From NCBI GenBank assembly GCA_964496635.1, contig CAZCAE010000003.1:78400-142399 (forward strand): DNA of 64,000 nucleotides. Direction: 5' to 3'. The DNA is from Alkalispirochaeta sp964496635 (GTDB lineage Bacteria > Spirochaetota > Spirochaetia > DSM-27196 > Alkalispirochaetaceae). Under the pieces are notes generated by a model. It did not search any database, was not told where the DNA came from, and worked only from the letters and a program-made list of their open reading frames with translations. The translations under genes were made by a program, and so were the position numbers. This document shows, in pieces, positions 25,908 to 34,059 of the stretch (positions are counted from its first letter, which is position 1; each line of letters starts with the position of its first letter).

Positions 25908-27650
25908 TTAATACACTTCCAGGTCAAAACGTTGTTGCATATACTCCCGAACCGCCCGATCCACGTCCTCGGTGTCCCGTAAATCCATAATCCGACCGAC
26001 GAGCTCCTCCGCCTCAGCAAGGCTGACTGACCGTATGATCTGCTTCACCTCGGGGATACCAACGGCACTCATGCTGAATTCATCCAACCCCAGTCCGAGA
26101 AGTACCACCGAGGCCAGGGGATCACCGGCCATTTCACCGCACATTGCGACCGAAAGACCTTCAATGTGAGCATTATCGATGACCGTCTTGATCAGCCGTA
26201 TTACACCGGGATGAAAGGGCTCGTACAGATAGGCGACCCGTTCGTTTCCCCTGTCCACCGCAATGGTATACTGAATAAGATCGTTTGTACCAATAGAAAA
26301 AAAGTCCACCTTCCGGGCCAGAATATCAGAAGTCAGTGCAGCCGACGGTACTTCTATCATAATACCCACAGGGACACGTTCTACAAAGGCGATGTCTTCT
26401 TTGCGGAGCTCATTTTTTACTTCTGCCAGGATATCAAGGGCGCGGTTGAGTTCCTGAATACCCGAAATCATCGGGAACATAATCTTCAAATTGCCGTGTA
26501 CTCCCGCCCGAAGGAGCGCTCTCAGCTGTGTTTTGAACAGGTCCAGCTGCGAAAGGCAGAGCCGGATAGCCCGCCACCCGAGAATAGGGTTCTTTTCATT
26601 GTGTGCATGAACCCGCTCGTTGAATTTATCCCCTCCCAGGTCAAGAGTTCTGATAGTGACTGGTCGGTTTTCCATCGATTCCAGCACTGAACGGTAGGAA
26701 TCGTACTGCTCCTCCTCCGTAGGAAACCCGGAAGTACGCAGAAAAAGAAATTCCGAACGGTACAACCCGATACCCGTCGCACCGTGGTTCTTCACGCCTT
26801 CGACTTCTTCGGGGATTTCGATATTCCCTTTCAACAGGATCAGTTTGCCGTCCCGGGTCTCGGCAGGCAGGTTGTTCAGGCGCATAAGCTGCACCTCATG
26901 CTCCTGCCACCGGTTCAGAATATTCTGGTATTTCTCCAGAGTCTCCTCATCGGGGTCGACGATGACGACGCCACTGTTCCCGTCCACAATAATCCGGTCG
27001 TCACCCTGGACGAGACGTGTTACGGACGACAGCCCCAGAACAGCTGGAATCTCGAAACTCCGGGCGATAATTGCGGTGTGGGAGGTCTTGCCCCCTGCAT
27101 CGGTGACGATAGCCTGAACCATCCGCTTATTCATGGAGACCGCTTCTGAGGGAAGAAGGTCATGCGCGACGATAACCCGCTCGTCCGAGAGATCGGAAAG
27201 GTCCGTCTGATCCCGGTCAAGGAGATGATTGAGGACCCGTTTTGATACGTCGTGAATGTCCGCCGTCCTCTCCCGAAGATAGGTGTCGCTGGACTGGCCC
27301 AATTTTTCCAGAAGGTCCATTACAGTTTGGTGCAATACCCACTCCACATTGAGAAGCTCCTGCTCCATACGTTTATGAACCGACTCAAAGAATGAAGGAT
27401 CCTGAAGCATCATCAGATGGGTATCAAGAAGTCGTACTTCGTCCTGTTCCAACTGCTGATCCGGGCTGTCTTTGATTTTTTCGATATCGGTACTTGCCCG
27501 TTGGACCGCGGCAATGAGTCGACTCTTTTCCGCATCCAGGTTCCGGCGGGTGATTTTATACCGGGGAATCTGGGGATGATCATCCATATGAAGGAGAACA
27601 CGCCCGATTGCAATACCCGGTGAGGCGGCGATACCTCTCAGTTCCGTCAT
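25908..27650 (-). CDS. ptsI: PTS enzyme I (phosphoenolpyruvate-protein phosphotransferase)
   Basis: 580 residues: HPr-binding/N-terminal domain, swivelling His domain with GGKTSHTAIIAR (the phosphorylated His), and C-terminal PEP-binding barrel with CGEMAGDP. It takes phosphate from PEP and passes it to HPr in the cytoplasm. The start MTELRGIAASPG is chosen at 27650; the frame extends 33 codons upstream across a good promoter. No HPr, EII or Hpr kinase gene is nearby. There is no ribosome site, and the promoter's -10 box lies only six bases before the ATG (possible leaderless mRNA). It heads the ten-gene run. Confidence 0.95.
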   Translation of the reverse strand: MTELRGIAASPGIAIGRVLLHMDDHPQIPRYKITRRNLDAEKSRLIAAVQRASTDIEKIKDSPDQQLEQDEVRLLDTHLMMLQDPSFFESVHKRMEQELLNVEWVLHQTVMDLLEKLGQSSDTYLRERTADIHDVSKRVLNHLLDRDQTDLSDLSDERVIVAHDLLPSEAVSMNKRMVQAIVTDAGGKTSHTAIIARSFEIPAVLGLSSVTRLVQGDDRIIVDGNSGVVIVDPDEETLEKYQNILNRWQEHEVQLMRLNNLPAETRDGKLILLKGNIEIPEEVEGVKNHGATGIGLYRSEFLFLRTSGFPTEEEQYDSYRSVLESMENRPVTIRTLDLGGDKFNERVHAHNEKNPILGWRAIRLCLSQLDLFKTQLRALLRAGVHGNLKIMFPMISGIQELNRALDILAEVKNELRKEDIAFVERVPVGIMIEVPSAALTSDILARKVDFFSIGTNDLIQYTIAVDRGNERVAYLYEPFHPGVIRLIKTVIDNAHIEGLSVAMCGEMAGDPLASVVLLGLGLDEFSMSAVGIPEVKQIIRSVSLAEAEELVGRIMDLRDTEDVDRAVREYMQQRFDLEVY

Positions 27651-27656
27651 TGCTGT

Positions 27657-27686
27657 ATCATAGATGGTTCGTTTTACAACTGTCAA
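27657..27686 (-). promoter_or_regulatory. Sigma-70 type promoter for ptsI
   Basis: Minus-strand TTGACA (27686-27681, perfect), 18-base spacer, TATGAT (27662-27657). The ptsI ATG follows after only six bases, so initiation at or next to the A of ATG is predicted. Confidence 0.6.
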
Positions 27687-27718
27687 ACATGGAGCCGAAA
27701 TGACCGATATACTCAAAT

Positions 27719-28546
27719 ATGGGAAAAGAGCGCTCCCGCAAGAAATCATCTTTCGGCGTCATTTTCTGGATCGCCATGATTCTCCTGGTTACAATAATTC
27801 TGCTATTCAACCTCCCGGCGATTCGCGAGGTTCTGGAAAGTACCAATTTTGTTGATGTTGTGTTTGAACCTCGTGACCTCCAGACGGAAGAACCGATTGA
27901 ACCGCCGGTGCTGGAATCGCCCGGCGGGTCCGAACGGGTACCCTCACGGGACAGGATTTCACCGGACCACCCGGCCCCGGGAGAACGGGATTCTGAAGGC
28001 TCCGCCGAGGAAATCGGCACGGAGAATCCAGCTGTTGAACAGCCTCAGGATGAGGACGAACCGGGTCGAGAAGTTGTGGTTCCTCCACCGGAAGAGCGTT
28101 TGCCGGAGGGACAGGAACAGATTCGCACCGCTTCGCTCTATTTTATACGGGTTTCCGACGACGGTCGTATACTGGCAGTCCCCGTCCGGCGGTCAGTCCG
28201 GTTTTCCGGTGGCCCACTGACTGCGACTATAGAATCGCTCATCGCGGGGCCCGATGTTGAAGACCACAATAACGGTTTGTTGAGTCTCATACCCGAGGGA
28301 ACTGAACTCCTCTCTGCCCGGGTGGCCGACGGAGTTGCTTATCTGAATTTCAATGAAGCTTTCCGATTCAACACCATGGGCCTGGAAGGATATCTCGCCC
28401 AGATGCGTCAGGTAGTCGAAACTGCCACAGAGTTTTCAACAGTTGAACGCGTTCAGATCCTCATCAACGGTCAGATTGTAGAGTACCTCGGCGGTGACGG
28501 AATCTATATCGGTACTCCCATTTCCGCACGGGACCTGCGGCGTTAG
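27719..28546 (+). CDS. GerMN-domain membrane-anchored protein
   Basis: 275 residues: basic N-terminus, one membrane span (VIFWIAMILLVTIILLFNL), an acidic Pro/Glu-rich linker of ~75 residues, and a C-terminal GerMN domain (~residues 140-265) with LIAGPDVEDHNNGLLSLIPEG-type sequence and a VAYLNFNEAF strand. GerMN domains occur in the spore protein GerM and in LpqB; they are thought to act in the cell envelope. It is divergent from ptsI. No Shine-Dalgarno site precedes the ATG; TATACT lies five bases before it. Confidence 0.8.
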   Translation: MGKERSRKKSSFGVIFWIAMILLVTIILLFNLPAIREVLESTNFVDVVFEPRDLQTEEPIEPPVLESPGGSERVPSRDRISPDHPAPGERDSEGSAEEIGTENPAVEQPQDEDEPGREVVVPPPEERLPEGQEQIRTASLYFIRVSDDGRILAVPVRRSVRFSGGPLTATIESLIAGPDVEDHNNGLLSLIPEGTELLSARVADGVAYLNFNEAFRFNTMGLEGYLAQMRQVVETATEFSTVERVQILINGQIVEYLGGDGIYIGTPISARDLRR

Positions 28547-28563
28547 TCGAAATCCGTGGCAGA

Positions 28564-29307
28564 CTAAGTTCTGCGCACGTGTAACAGTACTTCCCGATTA
28601 CCGCTTCTACCGGTAATCGGACTGTCCATATACCGGACAATCTCCAGACCTTCTTTTTGCAGGTCGTAAATAGCTCCACGAACAAGTTCTTCACGCAGGA
28701 ACGGGTCAACGACGCCCTCGTCCAGACCACTGTCGATCCGACGGCCCCATCTGATCTCTGCGGCCGCCTCGAACTGTGGTTTCAGCAGTGCAACTCCCCA
28801 CCCCTGAGTGGTCAGCCCCAGAATGTGCATCAACACCCCCCGCAGACTCCGGAAGGAGAGGTCACACACCGCCGCGGCGGGTGGTGGGTCCAGAGTGGTA
28901 ATATCATTGATGTTGGTGCGTTCATGAACATGTACACGGGTGTCCGTGCGCAGACGGTAATCCAGTTGGTTGTACCCTACGTCTACAGCATGAACCGCCG
29001 TTGCGCCGGCCTGTAACAGAACATCGGTGAAACCTCCGGTACTTGCCCCGGCATCAAGCCATACCATTCCCGCCGGAGAGATGTTCCACTCCACAAGGGC
29101 TGCGGCGAGCTTGTATCCCCCTCGGGACACGTATTTTTTTCGGCGAATGGAAAGTTCCGAGTCCGTCCCGACAAATGTCAACGGATCCCGGCTGACCGCT
29201 CCGTTTACCAGGACTTCGGAACACATGATAAAACCATACAGTACATCCCGACTGTACTCAGGAAAGCGTGTTACCAGAAGATCAAGCAGTCGTTTGTGTA
29301 CGGCCAC
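28564..29307 (-). CDS. tlyA: TlyA family rRNA 2'-O-methyltransferase
   Basis: 247 residues: an N-terminal S4 RNA-binding domain (YGFIMCSEVLVNGAV) and a C-terminal FtsJ-like SAM domain with DAGASTGGFTDVLL, the SAM-binding loop. TlyA methylates ribose in 16S/23S rRNA; the name comes from a Brachyspira protein once taken for a haemolysin. It ends the rny-ymdB-tlyA group, 29 bases after the phosphoesterase gene, and converges on the GerMN gene with a 17-base gap. Confidence 0.93.
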   Translation of the reverse strand: MAVHKRLLDLLVTRFPEYSRDVLYGFIMCSEVLVNGAVSRDPLTFVGTDSELSIRRKKYVSRGGYKLAAALVEWNISPAGMVWLDAGASTGGFTDVLLQAGATAVHAVDVGYNQLDYRLRTDTRVHVHERTNINDITTLDPPPAAAVCDLSFRSLRGVLMHILGLTTQGWGVALLKPQFEAAAEIRWGRRIDSGLDEGVVDPFLREELVRGAIYDLQKEGLEIVRYMDSPITGRSGNREVLLHVRRT

Positions 29308-29336
29308 TCTCAGCCCGTCTCACCATATTGAAGCGC

Positions 29337-30116
29337 CTACACAAGAGATCTGAATGCAATCCGCTCAACGGATGTGGCATGACCGTCACCGTCTGACTCC
29401 ACAACGAGGCCGTGAAGGATGGCGGCATTCCCGGCGACCTCGTTCTTCAAGGGCAGCTGCGTCAAAGCACGGCGGATGCTGATTTCCGGATCAAAACCGA
29501 TGACACTGTCGTCAGGACCGGAGGCTCCTATGTCGGTAATGTAAGCCGTTCCACCGGATAACACACGTTCGTCCGCCGTCTGAACGTGTGTATGAGTTCC
29601 GTACAGAACGGTGATGTCTCCGTCGAGATAGTGCGCCAGGGCCTCCTTTTCTTCCGTTGACTCAGCGTGAAAATCCACGACCACCCCATCTACCTGTCCT
29701 TTCAGGCGCTTCAGAATCTCCCGGGAACGCCGGAAGGGACAATCGATAGCAGACATCCGGTCACGGCCCTGCAGGTTGACTACCGCCACTTTCCCTGCCC
29801 GCGTTTCGTGCACGCAGACACCACTGCCGGGAGCGCCTCCGGGGTAGTTGTCCGGTCGCAGAATAGAAGTGTTGTTGTTGAGCAGATCCGAAATTGAATC
29901 GTGATGCCAGACGTGATTACCGGTAGTAATCACGTCTGCCCCCGCCTTGAAAAGCTGTTCCGCGAGCTGTCCGTTAATGCCGAATCCGTCGTCGGCATTT
30001 TCACCGTTCACAATGACAATGTCCGCCCGATACTGCCGCACAAGCCCCTTCAGGGCGCTCACCACGGCACGCATACCGGACTGACCGATCACATCTCCGA
30101 GAATCAGAATTTTCAT
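29337..30116 (-). CDS. YmdB-like metallophosphoesterase (TIGR00282 type)
   Basis: A 259-residue calcineurin-like phosphoesterase with its metal motifs in order: LGDVIGQSGM, VNGENADDG, TTGNHVWH, DFHAESTEEK and YGTHTHVQTAD. Bacillus YmdB is a 2',3'-cyclic nucleotide phosphodiesterase that works with RNase Y in development; here the gene follows rny at a distance of four bases, as in Bacillus. The start at 30116 opens with MKILILGDVIG; the longer frame runs into rny. Confidence 0.93.
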   Translation of the reverse strand: MKILILGDVIGQSGMRAVVSALKGLVRQYRADIVIVNGENADDGFGINGQLAEQLFKAGADVITTGNHVWHHDSISDLLNNNTSILRPDNYPGGAPGSGVCVHETRAGKVAVVNLQGRDRMSAIDCPFRRSREILKRLKGQVDGVVVDFHAESTEEKEALAHYLDGDITVLYGTHTHVQTADERVLSGGTAYITDIGASGPDDSVIGFDPEISIRRALTQLPLKNEVAGNAAILHGLVVESDGDGHATSVERIAFRSLV

Positions 30117-30120
30117 GCAC

Positions 30121-31650
30121 CTACCGCGCGTATTCCACAACGCGCGTTTCACGAATCATAGTAACCTTAATCCTGCCGGGGTAGCGCAGTTGTTCTTCAA
30201 TATTCCGGGCAATCTTCTTGGCGATTTCCCGAGCTTCCTGATCACTGACTTTTTCATGGTTGACCATAATCCGGAGTTCCCGACCGGCCTGAATAGCGTA
30301 GGCTTTCTCTACACCCTCATATGCCTCGGCAATTGCTTCCAGGTTTTCCAGACGCTTGATGTAGTTATCCAGCGTCTCCCGACGTGCCCCGGGACGGGAC
30401 GCCGAAATGGCATCCGCAACCTGAACAATAACCGATTCCATGCAGTTGTGAGGTACGTCACCGTGATGGGCGGCAATGCAGTTAATGACCCGGGCGTCCT
30501 CGCCAAGCCGTTTCCCCAGCTCCACACCCAGTTCCACGTGATTACTGTCACCGTCGGTCTCTATACCCTTGCCGATATCATGAAGAATACCGCCACGCTT
30601 GGCGATTTCCACATCCGCGCCAACTTCAGCGGCAATTGTTCCGGCAAGAACGGCAACTTCCTTACTGTGGGCAAGGACGTTCTGCCCGTAACTGGTCCGA
30701 AATGCGAGACGTCCCAGGCCGCGGACACCTTCCGGTCGTATGTGATGAATATTCAGGTCATAGAGAACCTTCTCGCCCTCTTCATAGATCGTCTGGGTCA
30801 TGTCGGCGGTAACTTTCTGAACCACCTCCTCAATCCGGGTAGGATGAATCCGTCCGTCCGTTACCAGTCGTTCCAGCGACCGCTTCGCAATTTCTTTCCG
30901 GACCGGTTCGAAACAGGAGACCACCACCGCTTCAGGAGTATCATCAATGATGATATCCACCCCGGTGAGCGTTTCCAGAGTCCTGATGTTGCGCCCTTCC
31001 CGGCCGATAATTCTCCCCTTCATTTCATCGTTGGGCAGGCTGACCGATGAAACGGTAACTTCAGTATTTACCTCACTGGCTACACGCTGAATGGTGGAGA
31101 CGAGAATCTCCCGGGCGGTCTTGTCCGCCGTTGCCACCGCCTCCTGTTCAATCTTGTTTACCAGTCCCTGAGCTTCGTGGCGCGCCTCGTCTTCCAGCGA
31201 CGAAATAATCAGTTTTCGCGCGTCTTCCTGGGTGAGCCCGGAAATTCTCTCCATCTCGTTTCGCCAGTGAATTTCCTGTTCTTCCAGGAATTTTGTCCGT
31301 TCGTCAAGCTTCCTCTCACGGGATACCAATTCCTGTTGCTCCTGTTCCAGAGCACTGGACTTGGTTTCTAGGTTCTCTTCTTTCTGTAACAGTCGTTGTT
31401 CCAGTCGCTGCAGTTCCTTTTGCCGCTCCCGAAGTTCCCGTTCCTGTTCGTTCCGTTCGCGCTGAAGCGCATCTCTCGTTTCTAGTATCAGCTCTTTCTT
31501 GCGTGCTTCGGCATCTTTTGCCGCGTCTTTCTTCAGACGTTCCGCACGTTGCTCCGTCGAAGACAGCTGAAACCTGGCGTACAGCCAGCGAATAGTCCAA
31601 CCTAGAATTACACCTGCAAGAGGAAGGGAAATCAACAGAATAAGTTGCAT
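30121..31650 (-). CDS. rny: Ribonuclease Y
   Basis: 509 residues: N-terminal membrane span (LILLISLPLAGVILGWTI), a long charged coiled coil (~30-180), a KH domain (GRIIGREGRNIRTLE) and an HD domain with GGILHDIGKG. It is the membrane-bound endonuclease that starts mRNA decay. A perfect TTGACA promoter lies inside the end of the upstream tetR gene. It is followed by a ymdB-like gene; a RicT homologue is encoded at 1.7-2.6 kb. Confidence 0.97.
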   Translation of the reverse strand: MQLILLISLPLAGVILGWTIRWLYARFQLSSTEQRAERLKKDAAKDAEARKKELILETRDALQRERNEQERELRERQKELQRLEQRLLQKEENLETKSSALEQEQQELVSRERKLDERTKFLEEQEIHWRNEMERISGLTQEDARKLIISSLEDEARHEAQGLVNKIEQEAVATADKTAREILVSTIQRVASEVNTEVTVSSVSLPNDEMKGRIIGREGRNIRTLETLTGVDIIIDDTPEAVVVSCFEPVRKEIAKRSLERLVTDGRIHPTRIEEVVQKVTADMTQTIYEEGEKVLYDLNIHHIRPEGVRGLGRLAFRTSYGQNVLAHSKEVAVLAGTIAAEVGADVEIAKRGGILHDIGKGIETDGDSNHVELGVELGKRLGEDARVINCIAAHHGDVPHNCMESVIVQVADAISASRPGARRETLDNYIKRLENLEAIAEAYEGVEKAYAIQAGRELRIMVNHEKVSDQEAREIAKKIARNIEEQLRYPGRIKVTMIRETRVVEYAR

Positions 31651-31684
31651 AGACCTTCCTCCACCAATGGTTCTAAGATTTTAG

Positions 31685-31712
31685 CCTATAGTGCTTTACA
31701 AAGCCATGTCAA
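31685..31712 (-). promoter_or_regulatory. Sigma-70 type promoter for rny
   Basis: Minus-strand TTGACA (31712-31707), 16-base spacer, TATAGG (31690-31685). The -35 box overlaps the tetR stop codon. The rny ATG is 35 bases downstream of the -10. Confidence 0.5.
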
Positions 31713-32359
31713 GTTTCAAGCCAATCCGGGTCGTCATCATATCCGACAATCCGGCGATCGAGTCGTTCGGCCCGTCGTCGAAGACGAAGAGTCCGCTTCA
31801 AACCGCGCTGCAGGAGAAGAAGCATGTCCTGGGTCATGGAATCTACGTCCGGATCATCCAGATTGGCAATTACTGCATCCAGAAGAGTGAGGACCAATCG
31901 ATGGGCGTTGTTGTATATTCCCGGACGAAATACGTTTCGCCGGGACCCCTCCCGGATGACCTCATCCAGAATATCTTCAATTCGTTTTCTCAAAATACCT
32001 ACTCCCCCGGCTCCCACATCTATACCGGGATAGAGGAAGCGTTCGTCCCGTGAAAGAACTCCCCGCAGAATCGGGTAACGACGTATTCCGAGTATTGTGA
32101 AACGATAGACCGCTTTCAGTTTGTTCAACGGGGAATGCAGGCGCCCGACCATCAGTTCAGCTTTTCGGATACCCTCCCGTTGGATCAGACGAAGAATATC
32201 TTCATAAAAACCTTCCTTGCCGGGAAAATGTTTATAAAATGTACCGACACTTAGTCCGCAATGTCGAACGATATCTTCTACCGAGACATCTCTGTAACCG
32301 TATCGTGAAAAAAGCTCCATGCCGGATCGGATGATCAGATTTCGCCTGTTGGCTTTCAT
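31709..32359 (-). CDS. TetR/AcrR family transcriptional regulator
   Basis: 216 residues: an N-terminal TetR helix-turn-helix (SGMELFSRYGYRDVSVEDI, then GLSVGTFYKHFPGKEGFY) and a variable C-terminal ligand/dimer domain with a basic end. The start MKANRRNL is chosen; upstream codons would read through a likely promoter (TATACT eight bases before the ATG, no ribosome site, so perhaps leaderless). It is divergent from the cysteate synthase gene 230 bases away and is the obvious candidate to control the sulfonolipid pair; many TetR proteins near lipid genes sense acyl-CoA. That link is inference. Confidence 0.85.
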   Translation of the reverse strand: MKANRRNLIIRSGMELFSRYGYRDVSVEDIVRHCGLSVGTFYKHFPGKEGFYEDILRLIQREGIRKAELMVGRLHSPLNKLKAVYRFTILGIRRYPILRGVLSRDERFLYPGIDVGAGGVGILRKRIEDILDEVIREGSRRNVFRPGIYNNAHRLVLTLLDAVIANLDDPDVDSMTQDMLLLLQRGLKRTLRLRRRAERLDRRIVGYDDDPDWLET

Positions 32360-32589
32360 CGCAGAATAGTATACTACAACGTATCCGGGGGCGAAAGCTA
32401 ATCCGACAAGCAAATGAAGATTCTCTTCAGATATTCACTCTGCTATTATATCTTATTTTTCCATTAAAGTTACACATACATTCTTCTTGAAAGGGTTGGA
32501 GGACGATCACGACCAGAGATCACAATCACAGAAGCGGTGTCGGGAACACAACATTGACTATCTCCGGTTCGACCGGTAAGACAGCAGCT
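32360..32589. promoter_or_regulatory. Divergent tetR / cysteate-synthase control region
   Basis: 230 bases without a gene. On the tetR side a 10-bp perfect palindrome (TAGTATACTA, 32367-32376) covers the presumed -10 box, and a further minus-strand TATAAT lies at 32450-32445. On the other side TTGACT (32554-32559) is followed after 17 bases by a weak TAAGAC, with the palindrome CCGGT-TCG-ACCGG (32564-32576) filling the spacer, a typical repressor position. No riboswitch fold was recognised. Confidence 0.4.
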
Positions 32590-34059
32590 ATGGATGGCGC
32601 CTCCGGCAACGTGTCGCAACAACACTATGACCTTTTCCCGTTAGGACGGCCGGATATCCTGCCGAATATCCTGCAGGATATCCGGCACGTCGAAACGGAT
32701 ATCTTTCCTATGGAAGTGCCCGCTGCCGGTGAACGCCCCGTATTTCTGCGGACACGCTACCGACAGACCCGATTTTGTCCGGACTCCCTCCGTACCGATA
32801 TATTTCGTTACGCTTCATGGTTGCCCGTTTCGCGTATCCTTGACGGAGGGGGTGGTCCCGTAACCTGGCAGTCTGAAGGCTACGGCCCCCATCTGGGTCT
32901 GAAGAAACTCTATATTACCTTCAGTGGATGGTGGCCCCGTCGAGAAGCACGTATACCCACCGGCACATTCAAGGAAAATGAAGCCTACGCAGTCTATGGC
33001 CGCATGGGCGACGCGGCATACCGACACACACTGGTTGTGGCATCAGCCGGCAATACCGCCCGCGCCTTTCTCCGGGTCGCAACGGAGCATAATTTTCCTC
33101 TGGTCATCGTCGTCCCCGAAGACAACCTGCCGGATCTGTGGACAGTCGGGCTCCGAGGCCCATCCACCACCGTTGTCGCAGCAGGAAACGGCGCAGACTA
33201 CAGTGACGCCATTGCACTTTCCGGACTTCTTGCGGCGGCGCCTGGTTTTCTGGCAGAGGGCGGTGCAAAGAACGTCGCCCGACGGGACGGGATGGGCACC
33301 ACCTTCCTTTCGGCCGCCGAAACGATGGGACGCATTCCGGACCACTATTTTCAGGCCGTCGGAAGCGGAACAGGCGCCATTGCCGCATGGGAGGCGAATC
33401 TCCGTCTTCTGGATGCGGGATATCCTGGAACTCTTGAGAGCGGCCCCGGAACCCCACGCCAACCGCCCACCCGGCCGGCCCGGTCCGACCACGGCGCGGC
33501 CCGCCATACCGTTGGACCCGCTTTCGGCCTCGCCAGGCTCCACCTTGCCCAAAACGCTCCCTTCACCCTCCTTGTGGACACCTGGAACGCCCGCAGCGCC
33601 ACCCTGCTGCCACTTGATCCAGAGACGGCCAAAAATCAGATAGACAACATCCATGCAAAGGTTCTGGCCAACCGCCACGCCCCCTGGTCCCCAACCGGGG
33701 GGCTTTTTGACGCCCTCACAGCGACCGGCGGGGTCATGTACGCCCCGGACAACACTGCGGCATCCAGGGCGGGCCGGACCTTTCAGTCCAAAGAAGGCTC
33801 GGACATATCCCCCGCCGCCGCCGTCGCATGCGCCGCTCTGGAAGAAGCTGTCGCAACGGGGACAGTCCAGCCCGAAGACTACATAAGCCTCAACATAACC
33901 GGCGGCGGCTACGCATCAGCCCGAAGAGAACTGGACACGCACCCTCTCACTGCTGATATCGTTGTCGACCCACAACGTCAAACCACCCGGTCAATCGCTC
34001 GAGCGGTCATGAATTTCCGAAATATGCGTACAAGGAGACCAGAGTATGTTACTAGATGA
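32590..34059 (+). CDS. Cysteate synthase (PLP-dependent, threonine synthase paralogue)
   Basis: About 489 residues. Family signatures: SGWWPRREA, the presumed PLP lysine in TGTFKENEAY, LVVASAGNTARAF, EGGAKNVARRDGMGT, and PDHYFQAVGSGTG, followed by LHLAQNAPF. Together these recall cysteate synthase of methanogens (O-phosphoserine + sulfite to L-cysteate + phosphate), a threonine synthase relative. The N-terminal zinc-ribbon of some homologues is not seen. The start is uncertain: ATG 32590 is used, ATG 32710 is possible; the TTG at 32554 looks like a -35 box. The next gene overlaps by 14 bases and encodes an alpha-oxoamine synthase, pointing to sulfonolipid rather than coenzyme M synthesis. High-GC codon use differs from its neighbours. 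Confidence 0.85.
   Translation: MDGASGNVSQQHYDLFPLGRPDILPNILQDIRHVETDIFPMEVPAAGERPVFLRTRYRQTRFCPDSLRTDIFRYASWLPVSRILDGGGGPVTWQSEGYGPHLGLKKLYITFSGWWPRREARIPTGTFKENEAYAVYGRMGDAAYRHTLVVASAGNTARAFLRVATEHNFPLVIVVPEDNLPDLWTVGLRGPSTTVVAAGNGADYSDAIALSGLLAAAPGFLAEGGAKNVARRDGMGTTFLSAAETMGRIPDHYFQAVGSGTGAIAAWEANLRLLDAGYPGTLESGPGTPRQPPTRPARSDHGAARHTVGPAFGLARLHLAQNAPFTLLVDTWNARSATLLPLDPETAKNQIDNIHAKVLANRHAPWSPTGGLFDALTATGGVMYAPDNTAASRAGRTFQSKEGSDISPAAAVACAALEEAVATGTVQPEDYISLNITGGGYASARRELDTHPLTADIVVDPQRQTTRSIARAVMNFRNMRTRRPEYVTR
32649..32686. repeat. Nested perfect inverted repeat at the start of the cysteate synthase gene
   Basis: Arms 32649-32662 and 32673-32686 form a perfect 14-bp inverted repeat with a 10-base loop; within it ATATCCTGCAGGATAT (32666-32681) is a perfect 16-bp palindrome. 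Three GATATCCTG-like half-sites are packed in 38 bases. Either a TetR-type operator or, in RNA, a stable hairpin just before the alternative ATG at 32710. Confidence 0.7.

Noticed and set aside
30115..31050. 311-codon plus-strand frame opposite rny
   Set aside because: Shadow of the KH-HD coding sequence.
32401..32553. Riboswitch or attenuator ahead of the cysteate synthase gene
   Set aside because: No recognisable SAM, cysteine T-box or other aptamer pattern was seen; only short palindromes.
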